The notes below the pieces were generated by a model. It was not told where the DNA came from, searched no databases, and saw nothing but the letters and a program-made list of their open reading frames with translations. Positions 7,968-15,519 of a DNA stretch of 47,993 nucleotides are shown piece by piece. Each line of letters starts with the position of its first letter. Position 1 is the first letter of the stretch. The DNA is taken from contig JASJDY010000033.1 of assembly GCA_030065025.1 (NCBI GenBank), forward strand, positions 1-47,993, in the 5' to 3' direction. The DNA is from Planctomycetota bacterium. Its GTDB lineage: Bacteria; Planctomycetota; PLA2; JAEUHO01. Position numbers and translations under genes: made by a program.

Positions 7968-8723
7968 ATGAGCACGCCCGACTACCTCGACCAACCCGAT
8001 CAGCACCTGGATCCGATGGTGGCAGCGAACTACGACTCTGGCGTCGCCGACCGCTTTGCACCGGAAGCCATTGAGCCCGCAGTTGCGCTGCTGGCCGAAC
8101 TGGCCGATGGCGGCACGGCCGTCGAGTTCGCGGTCGGCACCGGGCGCCTTGCGTTGCCCCTTTCCGCGGCCGGCGTCACGGTGCGTGGCATCGACTTCTC
8201 GGAGCCCATGCTGTCGCAGATGCGCAAGAAGCCCGGCGCCGAGCGTGTCGCACTCACCGTAGGGGACATGACCTCCACACAGGTCTGCAGCGACGCCTCG
8301 TTGGTCTACCTCGTGTTCAACACGATCTCGAACCTGCGCACGCAGGCTCTGCAGGTTGCGTGCTTTCAGAACGCGGCCGCCCACCTGGCGCCGGGCGGCT
8401 GCTTCCTGATTGAAACCAACGTACCGAAGCTCCACTTGCTGCCGCCCGGCGAGACGATTCGCGCATTCAACGTGTCGCCGCATCACCTGGGGTTCGACGA
8501 GTTCGTGGACTTCGCCAACCAACTCTCGATGTCTCACCACTACTACATCGAGGGCGACCGCGTCCGCCGGGTCTCCGGGACGTTCCGCTATGTCTGGCCT
8601 TCCGAGCTCGACCTCATGGCACAGCTGGCAGGTATGGAGCTGGAGTCGCGCTGGGAGGACTGGGAGCGCGCGCCGTTCACCGGCTCGTCCCGCATGCACG
8701 TCTCGGTCTGGCGCAAGCCCTAG
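7968..8723 (+). CDS. class I SAM-dependent methyltransferase
   Basis: 251 residues from ATG 7968, the only in-frame ATG near the start of homology. Motif I reads AVEFAVGTGRLALPLSAAG, close to the E/DxGxGxG SAM-binding loop but with Ala in place of the middle Gly. Motif II has the acidic residue in VRGIDFSEPML. The region VALTVGDMTS and the later LAPGGCFLIET follow the usual order of the Rossmann methyltransferase fold. The substrate cannot be read from the sequence. It stands alone between repeat copy 2 and a hairpin shared with a convergent gene. Confidence 0.85.
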   Translation: MSTPDYLDQPDQHLDPMVAANYDSGVADRFAPEAIEPAVALLAELADGGTAVEFAVGTGRLALPLSAAGVTVRGIDFSEPMLSQMRKKPGAERVALTVGDMTSTQVCSDASLVYLVFNTISNLRTQALQVACFQNAAAHLAPGGCFLIETNVPKLHLLPPGETIRAFNVSPHHLGFDEFVDFANQLSMSHHYYIEGDRVRRVSGTFRYVWPSELDLMAQLAGMELESRWEDWERAPFTGSSRMHVSVWRKP

Positions 8724-8797
8724 CGTTCGACGGTCGGGTCGTATGTGAGCCGGCGCATTCATGGCGCCTTCGGATCACGCGAAGCCCACAACGCAGT

Positions 8798-8826
8798 GAG
8801 GGCGAGCGCATGAAGCGCTCGCCCTC
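8798..8826. terminator. perfect 12-bp hairpin between convergent genes
   Basis: GAGGGCGAGCGC and GCGCTCGCCCTC pair around a 5-nt ATGAA loop. The hairpin lies between the methyltransferase stop (8723, plus) and the stop of the secreted protein (8881, minus), so it could end transcription from both sides. There is no T-tract on either strand. Confidence 0.55.
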
Positions 8827-8880
8827 GGATTCGGCCTGGGATGTTCGCGGGGTCTAGCGGCCTTGGTTCTTCCGGCGCTG

Positions 8881-9570
8881 CTACTTGATCGCGTGGGTCT
8901 GGGAGATGAAGCCGGCGCCCAGGGCGCTGCCGCCGGTGGAGGAGGGGCGCGGGGCAGGCTTCACGGTCACAGGGGCGTGCGGGACGATCGGGGCCCAGGT
9001 GCGGGGCGGCGTGACGCCGTAGGGCGACGTGGTGGCGACGGGCGGCTTCGGACGGGGAAGCACGTTCGAGGAGGTCGAGCCGGACGTGGAGCCGCGGGGC
9101 TTGCTGCGGGTCTCGTCGTAGCCGATGGGAGCGCGCAGGCCCCACAGGAGCTTGCCCTTGCGCTGCCAGATGTGGACGGCGGACCGGCGCCAGTTGCCGG
9201 TGCCGCGCAGGAACTTGATGATGCGCGAGCGGGGCATCACCTGGGCGGCGTCGCCGTAGACGCTGACGTGCGTCGTGGCCTGCTGCAGCGCGCGCCGAGC
9301 CGCGGCCTCGTCGCGCTCGGCCTGGGCCCACTCGGCGTTGATCTGGGCCATCTCCCGGCGGTCGCCGTAGTAGCGGGCCTCGGCGTAGTCCTGGCGTGCG
9401 GCGTGCTTCCACTCGGCGATGTCGCGCAGATCCTCGACGGCCTCGGGGAGGATCTCGTTGCCGGGGATGGTGCCGGAGACGTGGCCGGCGTGGGCGTCGG
9501 CTACGGGCAGGACGAGGGCCGCGAGGCCGAGGATGAAGAGGGCGAAGCAACGGGTGGCGAGGCGGGTCAT
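8881..9570 (-). CDS. secreted protein of unknown function
   Basis: 229 residues. The start ATG at 9570 has AGGAG six bases upstream and gives a clear signal peptide (RLATRCFALFILGLAALVLPVADAHA, cut after AHA near residue 26). The upstream extension of the frame to 9714 is not protein-like. After an acidic N-terminal part comes a charged helical, coiled-coil-like stretch (about 45-95: RDIAEWKHAARQDYAEAR and further). The tail is Pro/Ser/Thr-rich and low-complexity. I recognise no domain. It is probably periplasmic or envelope-associated. It is divergent from the lipoprotein gene at 9835, with a 14-bp inverted repeat between them. Confidence 0.7.
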   Translation of the reverse strand: MTRLATRCFALFILGLAALVLPVADAHAGHVSGTIPGNEILPEAVEDLRDIAEWKHAARQDYAEARYYGDRREMAQINAEWAQAERDEAAARRALQQATTHVSVYGDAAQVMPRSRIIKFLRGTGNWRRSAVHIWQRKGKLLWGLRAPIGYDETRSKPRGSTSGSTSSNVLPRPKPPVATTSPYGVTPPRTWAPIVPHAPVTVKPAPRPSSTGGSALGAGFISQTHAIK

Positions 9571-9707
9571 GGCTGGCTCCTGGTTTCGAGCAGGAACGTC
9601 TTGCTCCCGCGAACAGGGGACATGTACGAGGGCGCTCCCTCCCATCGCAGCGAGCGGCCGATTTTCCGCAGGAGCCGGGATTGCGCCCTTGGGGACGGCG
9701 CGGCTGG

Positions 9708-9771
9708 GCGTCACGACATTCGGGTAAGTCGCGACGCGAACTCATCAGGATCATGCAGAATGTCGTGACGC
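9708..9771. promoter_or_regulatory. 14-bp perfect inverted repeat in a divergent promoter region
   Basis: GCGTCACGACATTC (9708-9721) and GAATGTCGTGACGC (9758-9771) are exact inverted copies 36 bases apart, lying between the divergent starts at 9570 and 9835. The arms are too far apart for a compact terminator, so two operator half-sites or a looping element are more likely. The binding protein is unknown. Confidence 0.5.
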
Positions 9772-9834
9772 TCAGCTCGGTGAAGCCCGAGACGACCCTG
9801 CGCCTACCCTCTTCAGCCCCCAGGAGGACTCCCC

Positions 9835-10812
9835 ATGCACCGTCTAGCTTGGTTCGTGCTGCCATGCCTCACCGTACTGCTGACGGCCTGCGGTGGCGGA
9901 GGGGGAAACGGCGATGACGATGTCGACTTCGAGCCGATCCTGAGAGTCCACGAGCGCTCGCTCTCGACGCAGCAGATCGCCGTCGGGGTAGGAACGCCCT
10001 TCGAAGAGACATTCACGTTCACGCCGTCGAGCGCCGCCGACCGACCGCTGGGCGCAGGGATCCTGCTCTTCTACGAACAGAACGACGCGGCCGTCAGCGT
10101 GCTCGCGGACGTGACCCTGTCGTTCCAGCGCAGTGACGGAACGCCGATCGCGACCACGACCTCAAGCACGCTTGGCCGCCCGGACCAGACCATCCACCTC
10201 GGGGCGTTCCCGGTCGACGGCGTCGTGCCGGCGGACACCTCGTACCGCGTTGTCGTACGCATCACGGCTGGGAACACGCAGTTCCAGGCCTCCGGCGTCC
10301 AGTCCGTCGTACAGATCCTCTCGGGCTCGGCACAGTTCGTCGCAGCCAGCCCGAACCTCGCCATCAACCCTCCAGCGGCGCCCGTCACGCAGACGTCGAA
10401 TCGGGTGCGCGTCCACGAGCACAACCTGGACCAGTTCGTGCAGGACGACGCGATCACGCTCACGAGTGGCTCCCAACTCGTCTTCGGCTACCGGTTCGTT
10501 CCCGAGAACCCGGCCCTGCTGCCGTTCGCGGCGCTCCTGAGCTTCTCGCCGAACGCCAACGACTCGGTGACGGTGGGTCAGATCGACATCGGCATCGAGG
10601 GCGTCGTCGGGCTGTGCTTCGCCGTCGACGGGACGGTAGGCCAGGCCCTCTCGATCGATCCGGGAATCTCTGCGCAGGCAATCTACGCATTCAGTCCGAG
10701 CATCGCCGCGGACAACCAGGACTTCACGTTCTCCTCCACCGCGGTGGAGGTGCAGGTCATCGCAGCCGAACAGGTCCTGACGATCTCGAGCAGCCCCAAC
10801 CTCGTGCCGTGA
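9835..10812 (+). CDS. lipoprotein of unknown function
   Basis: 325 residues. ATG 9835 follows AGGAGG at good spacing. The signal peptide ends in the lipobox LLTAC with acceptor Cys-19, followed by a Gly/Asp-rich linker (GGGGGNGDDD). The rest is beta-rich. Two stretches begin alike, LRVHERSLSTQQI (about 42-54) and VRVHEHNLDQFVQ (about 188-200), and each leads into a strand-rich segment of about 130 residues. This suggests two tandem domains of the same unnamed fold. No enzyme motif was seen. It is probably anchored to a membrane facing the periplasm or surface. Confidence 0.8.
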   Translation: MHRLAWFVLPCLTVLLTACGGGGGNGDDDVDFEPILRVHERSLSTQQIAVGVGTPFEETFTFTPSSAADRPLGAGILLFYEQNDAAVSVLADVTLSFQRSDGTPIATTTSSTLGRPDQTIHLGAFPVDGVVPADTSYRVVVRITAGNTQFQASGVQSVVQILSGSAQFVAASPNLAINPPAAPVTQTSNRVRVHEHNLDQFVQDDAITLTSGSQLVFGYRFVPENPALLPFAALLSFSPNANDSVTVGQIDIGIEGVVGLCFAVDGTVGQALSIDPGISAQAIYAFSPSIAADNQDFTFSSTAVEVQVIAAEQVLTISSSPNLVP

Positions 10813-10893
10813 GCCAACCTGCTTGCACAGCAACCAGGCCGCGAAGACCGATCCTCCAGTGAGTCGCATCGTGAGCGCATTCGAGGCGGAGCC

Positions 10894-11838
10894 ATGAGAA
10901 GAGACGGAGTACGGCGTTCCCTCGTGACGACATGGCTCGCCACCACCCTGGTGTGCGTGGCGGCCTGCGCTCCCGATGCCCCGGCGCCCCAGCAGGAGTC
11001 CACGCTGGAGCAGATGCTCCGCTCGTCGCGGGAGGCCATCGAAGCGCGTGGCATCGCGGCGGCGACCGGGCTGGATCCGATCGCGGACTACTTCCTCGTG
11101 CTGCATCTGAAGCGCGCGGCCGAGAAGCCGGATAGCGCGGACCTCGACCGACCGCTCGTCCTTGCGGGTGTTCGCGAGCTGTCTGCCAGTCAACTCGACA
11201 CGCTGGCTGACTGTCAGCATGAATCGGTGTTCCTGCCCGATCTGCCGCGGATCGAACCGGCAGCCGCCGCAAGGCTCGCCCGGCCAGGGCGTCAGCTGTT
11301 CCTCGACGGGCTGATGTCGATCGACAGCCCCCTGGCCCGCACCCTGGGGAACGCTGATCTTGGGCTGCTCTCGTTGGGCGGGCTCCGTTCGCTCGGGATC
11401 GCCGAGGGCGAGGTCGCCGTCTACCTGGCGGCGTCAAGAGGCAGCCTGCGCCTCGCACGTCTCGAGAAGGCCTCACCGGTCGTGCTCGAGCGCTTGGCCG
11501 AGTGGCGGGGCTGGGGCGAGGGGATCGTCTTGAGCCTTGGTGGATTGCGGACGCTCACGCGCGATCAAGCTGCCGCCATCGCAAGGTGCGAGGGCTGGGG
11601 CGTGGAGTTGGATGGCCTCGAGGAGCTCACGCCGGAGATCGCGACCGAGCTGGGGAAGTTGGACACGCCCTTCTTGTCGCTGGACGGCCTGACGACGATC
11701 TCACGCGAGACGGCTCGCGTCATGTCCACGTGGAAGCGCAAGTTCCTTTCGCTACGCAGAGTGCGGACAGGTGATGCGGAGGTTCGCTCCTTGGTCGAAG
11801 CAGGCTCGGTGTCGGTCGTGTGGGCCGCTACGCCCTAG
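10894..11838 (+). CDS. lipoprotein with leucine-rich-repeat-like units
   Basis: 314 residues. ATG 10894 has GGAG upstream. The lipobox is VCVAAC with Cys-25. From about residue 125 onward, repeats of about 22-25 residues follow the pattern L-x-L-x-GL-x-x-L followed by an Ala-rich helix: LFLDGLMSI, LSLGGLRSL, LSLGGLRTL, ELDGLEEL and LSLDGLTTI. Such LRR-like arrays are common in secreted planctomycete proteins and usually mediate protein contacts. The partner is unknown. It lies 81 bp after the previous lipoprotein on the same strand, so it could be co-transcribed. The convergent nucleotidyltransferase gene ends 58 bp beyond its stop. Confidence 0.82.
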   Translation: MRRDGVRRSLVTTWLATTLVCVAACAPDAPAPQQESTLEQMLRSSREAIEARGIAAATGLDPIADYFLVLHLKRAAEKPDSADLDRPLVLAGVRELSASQLDTLADCQHESVFLPDLPRIEPAAAARLARPGRQLFLDGLMSIDSPLARTLGNADLGLLSLGGLRSLGIAEGEVAVYLAASRGSLRLARLEKASPVVLERLAEWRGWGEGIVLSLGGLRTLTRDQAAAIARCEGWGVELDGLEELTPEIATELGKLDTPFLSLDGLTTISRETARVMSTWKRKFLSLRRVRTGDAEVRSLVEAGSVSVVWAATP

Positions 11839-11896
11839 CTTTCGGCGACTCGAGTACGGAACCAGCAAAGTGCGCGTCGACATCGCGCCCCACGCT

Positions 11897-12481
11897 TCAG
11901 TCTGCCAGCCCCGCGTCCGCCAGGCACTGGTCGAGCTCGTCGCCCACCCCCATCGTGCGTGACCACTCGCGTAGATACGGCAAGTCGAGCTCCTGTGCCC
12001 TGACCTTCAAGACCCCCACCACATCTCGCAGCTGGCGTTCCAGCACACCGCCTGAGCGCCTGTACCACTCGAGCTTCCGAAGGATGATGTCCTCAGCCGT
12101 CGAGACCGGCACCTGCGCCCCCGGTGCGTCCGGCAACTGCACACGCTGACTCCGCTGGAGCTCGGAGGCATCGAGGGGGGACCCGCCCGCAGGGAAGAAG
12201 TCGACCTTGACGTGCCACTCGAGGTGCAGCGCGCTGAAGGAGCGATGTTCCTCCAGCGATCGTCTGACGGTGTCGTCCCAGATGTCGAACGTTGGCTTCA
12301 ACGCAGCAACGAAAGCCGGAACCGTCTCCTCGGGAATCTCGATGAGGACATCGATGTCGTTCGTCGCGCGAACTTCGCCGTGAACGCTGCTTGCGAGCGA
12401 TCCCCCCACGACGTAGCGGATGCCGAGCGGTTGGAGGATGCCGTCCAGGTGCAGGAGCAAACGGAAGATGTCCGTGAGCAA
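11897..12481 (-). CDS. nucleotidyltransferase-fold protein (AbiEii/MNT-like)
   Basis: About 194 residues. The N-terminal half carries the polymerase-beta-like nucleotidyltransferase signature VVGGSLASSVHGEVRATNDIDV (quoted in part): GGS, then a DxD-like ND-ID, with a later HVKVDFFP strand supplying the third acidic residue. The C-terminal half contains AEDIILRKLEWY, typical of AbiEii/DUF1814-like proteins. The chosen start is TTG 12481, seven bases after GGAGGGG. An ATG at 12514 would overlap the preceding gene out of frame with no ribosome site. It follows a small gene in the same operon. It could be a toxin-antitoxin or tRNA-modifying enzyme pair, or a sugar-antibiotic-type nucleotidyltransferase. 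Confidence 0.8.
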   Translation of the reverse strand: MLTDIFRLLLHLDGILQPLGIRYVVGGSLASSVHGEVRATNDIDVLIEIPEETVPAFVAALKPTFDIWDDTVRRSLEEHRSFSALHLEWHVKVDFFPAGGSPLDASELQRSQRVQLPDAPGAQVPVSTAEDIILRKLEWYRRSGGVLERQLRDVVGVLKVRAQELDLPYLREWSRTMGVGDELDQCLADAGLAD

Positions 12482-12482
12482 C

Positions 12483-12746
12483 TCAGCGCCCCTCCACGTC
12501 GGGGTCCCAACCATAGAGCCGAATCATCGTGGCTCGATCCACGCGTCGAGACAGGAGTCGTAGCCGGTTCTCTTCCTCGGTTGCATGCGGATAGCGGGCC
12601 CGCAGCCCGCCCAGGGCGAGTTGCTCCGCCATGCGGCCCAGTCCACCCACATGCGCGAGCTTCTCGACCGCCGACATCTCGCGATAGCGCTCGAACAGCT
12701 TGGCCTCGATGGCAGGCTCGGTGTCGTTGGACTGGGTCCGGTACAT
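12483..12746 (-). CDS. small helical protein, partner of nucleotidyltransferase
   Basis: 87 residues from ATG 12746. The track upstream of this ATG lacks protein character. The all-helical sequence reads EAKLFERYREMSAVEKLAHV, then LALGGLRARYPHATEEENRLRLLSRR and ends in a short RLYGWDP motif. I recall small proteins of this pattern standing next to nucleotidyltransferases in many bacteria, but no function is established to my knowledge. Its stop lies within two bases of the TTG start of the next gene, so translation is probably coupled. It may be the antitoxin-like or regulatory half of the pair. Confidence 0.75.
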   Translation of the reverse strand: MYRTQSNDTEPAIEAKLFERYREMSAVEKLAHVGGLGRMAEQLALGGLRARYPHATEEENRLRLLSRRVDRATMIRLYGWDPDVEGR

Positions 12747-12820
12747 GGCCCCATCGTACCCAAGCGTGCCGACCCGCGGACCGGCCGGCGCGGCCAACTA
12801 CAGAGGCGCCGCCGGTTCGA

Positions 12821-13231
12821 CTACGCCGGATCAGCCCACGGGTCGTAGGAGCCGAAGTTCCACAGGTTGCCTTCAGGGTCCTTGGCGGAGTAGCCGCGAC
12901 CGCCGTAGTCCTCGTCCTGGATCTCGATGACGATCTCGGCACCGGCCGCTACTGCCTGACGGTAGTGCTCGTCGACGGCTGCGACGACGAAGTAGGTGCT
13001 CTGGGTCGAGCCGCCGGCGTCTTCCGCCAAGGCGCAGAGCGAGCCGAACTGGTCATCCCGCGCTGACCCCAGCATCACCATGGTTCCGTCCCGCACGAGT
13101 TGGGCATGGGTGACGCCGCCGTCCTCGGCCGGCACGACCAGGTGCTTCTCGAAACCGAACGCTCCGCACAGCCAATCGATCGCGGCATGTGCATCCTTGT
13201 AGCGCAGGCACGGCATCGCGGCGTCTGCCAT
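12821..13231 (-). CDS. VOC (glyoxalase/bleomycin-resistance) family protein
   Basis: 136 residues from ATG 13231, with GGGAGGA upstream. It has the two half-modules of the vicinal-oxygen-chelate fold: MPCLRYKDAHAAIDWLCGAFGFEK at the start and a C-terminal YGGRGYSAKDPEGNLWNFGSY signature characteristic of PhnB-like VOC proteins. The YGGRGY element resembles that in uncharacterised VOC members rather than true glyoxalase I. Metal ligands cannot be assigned safely. The role is unknown. It sits 75 bp upstream of the small helical gene on the same strand. Confidence 0.88.
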   Translation of the reverse strand: MADAAMPCLRYKDAHAAIDWLCGAFGFEKHLVVPAEDGGVTHAQLVRDGTMVMLGSARDDQFGSLCALAEDAGGSTQSTYFVVAAVDEHYRQAVAAGAEIVIEIQDEDYGGRGYSAKDPEGNLWNFGSYDPWADPA

Positions 13232-13351
13232 GGTTCCTCCCGTGAGCGGTGAAGACGATGGTCACCAGGGTACGGGGCTGGACCCGGGCGCGCACCTCGT
13301 AGCACCTAAGCCATCCGCAGACGAGACAGGGCTTCTCGCGCTACGAACCGG

Positions 13352-14317
13352 TCACTTCCTCCGGCGACGCGACTTGAGCGCCTTGGCCGTTGCCCGCTGC
13401 GCCTCGTCGCGCTTCTGGATCGCCTCGACGTCCGCTTGCAGCTGCGCCTCGTTCGCCTTCAGCCACGCGCGTGCGTCGGCGCCCCCCGTGAACTTCTTCT
13501 GGGTCATCGTCCTCAGAGCACGGAGCACGTGCGCGCCCATGTCGCGCGTGCTGCCCTGCCGCCCCTTGGCCGCCTTGGCCTTGCCCGCCTTGGCGCGCGC
13601 ATCTCCTTCGGCCTTGATCTGCTCGGCCTTCTCCTTGCTGACGTCCTTGTGTGACCCCGTGGCCCACGACACTTCGTAGCCGTCCCACGAGAAGCCCTTC
13701 TCGATCCGCAGCTTCTTCAGGAGATCGACCAGGAACGGGACGAGGCGCGGGTCCTCGAGCTTGGCCGCGGTCTCGACGGCTCGCTTGGTCATGGCGTAGT
13801 CGGCGCGCTTGATGCACTTGACGAGCCAGTCCGATGCGCCGAGGTAACGCAGGCGCGCGATGCACTCCATGCCGGCAAGCACGAAGGTCGCGTCCCGGCG
13901 GTGCTTCTGGACGGCCTTGAGCACAGCCTGGCCCGCGTAGCCGGGGAAGGCCTGCTGCTTGCCGAGCTGGTCGAGCGCGGCGGTCCGTATGTGTGGATCC
14001 TTGTCGCGTGTGTGCTTGGCCAGCGCGTCCACGATGTCGGGGTGCTGGACCTCGCCGAGAGCCTCCAAGGCCCACACCCGCGCGTAGATCCGCTCCTCGC
14101 CCTTGAGGCCCTTCGCCTTGAAGGCGACCTTGAACTCCGACAAGCGGGAGGCAGCATCCTCGTCCGACGCTCGCTCCGCGACGGGCTGGTTGGCACCGGC
14201 TTCGCCCGCGCGCGCGCGGGCTGGCAACAGCAGCACCGTCGAGGTCGCGCAGAGACAGGGGAAAAGCGCAAGGACGAGCACGCGGGTGGAAAGCACGCGC
14301 GCGAAGACGCAATCCAC
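13352..14317 (-). CDS. secreted HEAT-repeat-like protein
   Basis: About 321 residues if translation starts at GTG 14317, which places a signal peptide (VFARVLSTRVLVLALFPCLC) at the N-terminus with cleavage near ARA-GEA. The frame is open upstream to 14560 but without protein character there, and the exact start is uncertain. Helical pairs such as ARVWALEALGEVQHPDIVDAL and IRTAALDQLGKQQAFPGYAG are typical of HEAT/armadillo repeats in about residues 60-190. The C-terminal third is a Lys/Ala-rich coiled region ending ALKSRRRRK. It is probably a periplasmic scaffold. It is divergent from the gene at 14590. Confidence 0.7.
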   Translation of the reverse strand: MDCVFARVLSTRVLVLALFPCLCATSTVLLLPARARAGEAGANQPVAERASDEDAASRLSEFKVAFKAKGLKGEERIYARVWALEALGEVQHPDIVDALAKHTRDKDPHIRTAALDQLGKQQAFPGYAGQAVLKAVQKHRRDATFVLAGMECIARLRYLGASDWLVKCIKRADYAMTKRAVETAAKLEDPRLVPFLVDLLKKLRIEKGFSWDGYEVSWATGSHKDVSKEKAEQIKAEGDARAKAGKAKAAKGRQGSTRDMGAHVLRALRTMTQKKFTGGADARAWLKANEAQLQADVEAIQKRDEAQRATAKALKSRRRRK

Positions 14318-14589
14318 GTTCCCGGCCCTGAGGGCGCCGATCCGACTCCCTCGGGTAACGGACGCGCCCCGAACGGCGTTTCTGCGACTCGATTCGTACA
14401 CGACACGCGGCGTCGATTCGGCACGGTCCCCGGTCAGCCTGTGTCGCCTCCGGTTCAGCACCGATCCCGACGCCTTCGATCCTGGTTCCGCAGTGGTGGT
14501 GCCACGCCACGGCTGCAGATGAACTCCCGCCACCGGGCTACGTCTAATCCGGAGCGCCACATGCCGCCGAGCGCGCGGAGGACACCCCC

Positions 14590-15366
14590 ATGAAGACTGC
14601 CGTTGCGTTGCTGCTTCTGGCCTTCGGCCTTTCCGTGGAAGCCCAAGGTGGCGATCAGCTCGGCGGAGCCGAGCGCCACACGATCGGCCTGACGATCACC
14701 GGACGCTTCGACGGCTCGGACCGCATCCGCATCGACCGCGAAGGCGCACGCTGGGAGAACGTGCACTGGGGCCTCGGGCGCTCCGAGGTGCGCCTCAACG
14801 GGGTGCGCTGGCGCCCGCGCGTCTCAAAGACGTTGGTCAACGAAGGCCAGACTCGCTTCCTGCACGCTCCCGTGGACTTCAGAACCGCACGCCTGGCAGA
14901 CGGCTGGCGTGGTCGCGACACCGTGGCCGTCTTCCCCGGCGAGGACGCCGTCGTGATCCACGTCGCGGACAACCCGAACGGCGCGGGGGACTACACGTTC
15001 ACGGTCACCTTCGAGGCCGTGTCGCCGTCCGCTCTACTGTTCCTGCGCGGCCCGATCGACGGCACCGACGAGATCCGCATCGACGCGCACGGCGCCTCCT
15101 GGCGGAATCTCCACTGGGGCAAGCCGCACGGGCGCGTGTACCTCAACAGCACGCCCTGGGAGCCTCGGAAGCACCCCTACCTGCGAAACCGCGGCTCGAG
15201 CCGCTTCCTCCCCGACGGCGTCGACTTCCGGTCCGCACGCGTGCTCCACACGTCAGGGCGCGATCTGGTCACGGTCCGGACTGCGCCCGATCACGTGATC
15301 GTGCGCGTAGCGGACACCCCCGTGGGTGCGTCGGTGTACGAGATCCTGCTTCAGTTCGGGCCTTAG
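14590..15366 (+). CDS. secreted two-domain beta protein of unknown function
   Basis: 258 residues. ATG 14590 follows GGAGG. The signal peptide is KTAVALLLLAFGLSVEAQG. Two tandem domains of about 110 residues share the series I-x-G-x-x-DG-(S/T)-D-x-IRID, GA-x-W-x-N-x-HWG, LN-x-x-x-WxPR, FL-x-x-x-VDFR-(T/S)-AR and VIVxVADxPxGA. Domain 1 covers about 33-143 and domain 2 about 150-257. I believe this domain recurs in planctomycete secreted proteins, but I know no function for it. The conserved Asp, Trp and His residues could bind carbohydrate or metal. Confidence 0.82.
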   Translation: MKTAVALLLLAFGLSVEAQGGDQLGGAERHTIGLTITGRFDGSDRIRIDREGARWENVHWGLGRSEVRLNGVRWRPRVSKTLVNEGQTRFLHAPVDFRTARLADGWRGRDTVAVFPGEDAVVIHVADNPNGAGDYTFTVTFEAVSPSALLFLRGPIDGTDEIRIDAHGASWRNLHWGKPHGRVYLNSTPWEPRKHPYLRNRGSSRFLPDGVDFRSARVLHTSGRDLVTVRTAPDHVIVRVADTPVGASVYEILLQFGP

Positions 15367-15456
15367 GACCGCCTGGAGCGACACGGCTCTACCGGCAACA
15401 GTCGAGCCGCCGACTCCCATCGGCGGAGAGCGTTCGCGGATTCCCTTGCCCCGCTA

Positions 15457-15474
15457 TTGAGAATACATTATCAA
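15457..15474 (+). promoter_or_regulatory. putative Fur/Zur-family operator upstream of the CobW gene
   Basis: TTGAGAAT-AC-ATTATCAA is an 18-bp palindrome with one mismatch, set in an A/T-rich island 45 bp before the CobW start. On the opposite strand it reads TTGATAATG, sharing GATAATG with the site at 47047 and GATAA with the site at 35561. Fur-family repressors bind sites of this kind (TGATAATNATTATCA-like). Since the downstream gene is a COG0523 GTPase, zinc control is the favoured reading. Confidence 0.6.
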
Positions 15475-15519
15475 CTCAAACCACCCGCGAGCCCCACGCC
15501 CCCACGAGAGCCAGAGCCC

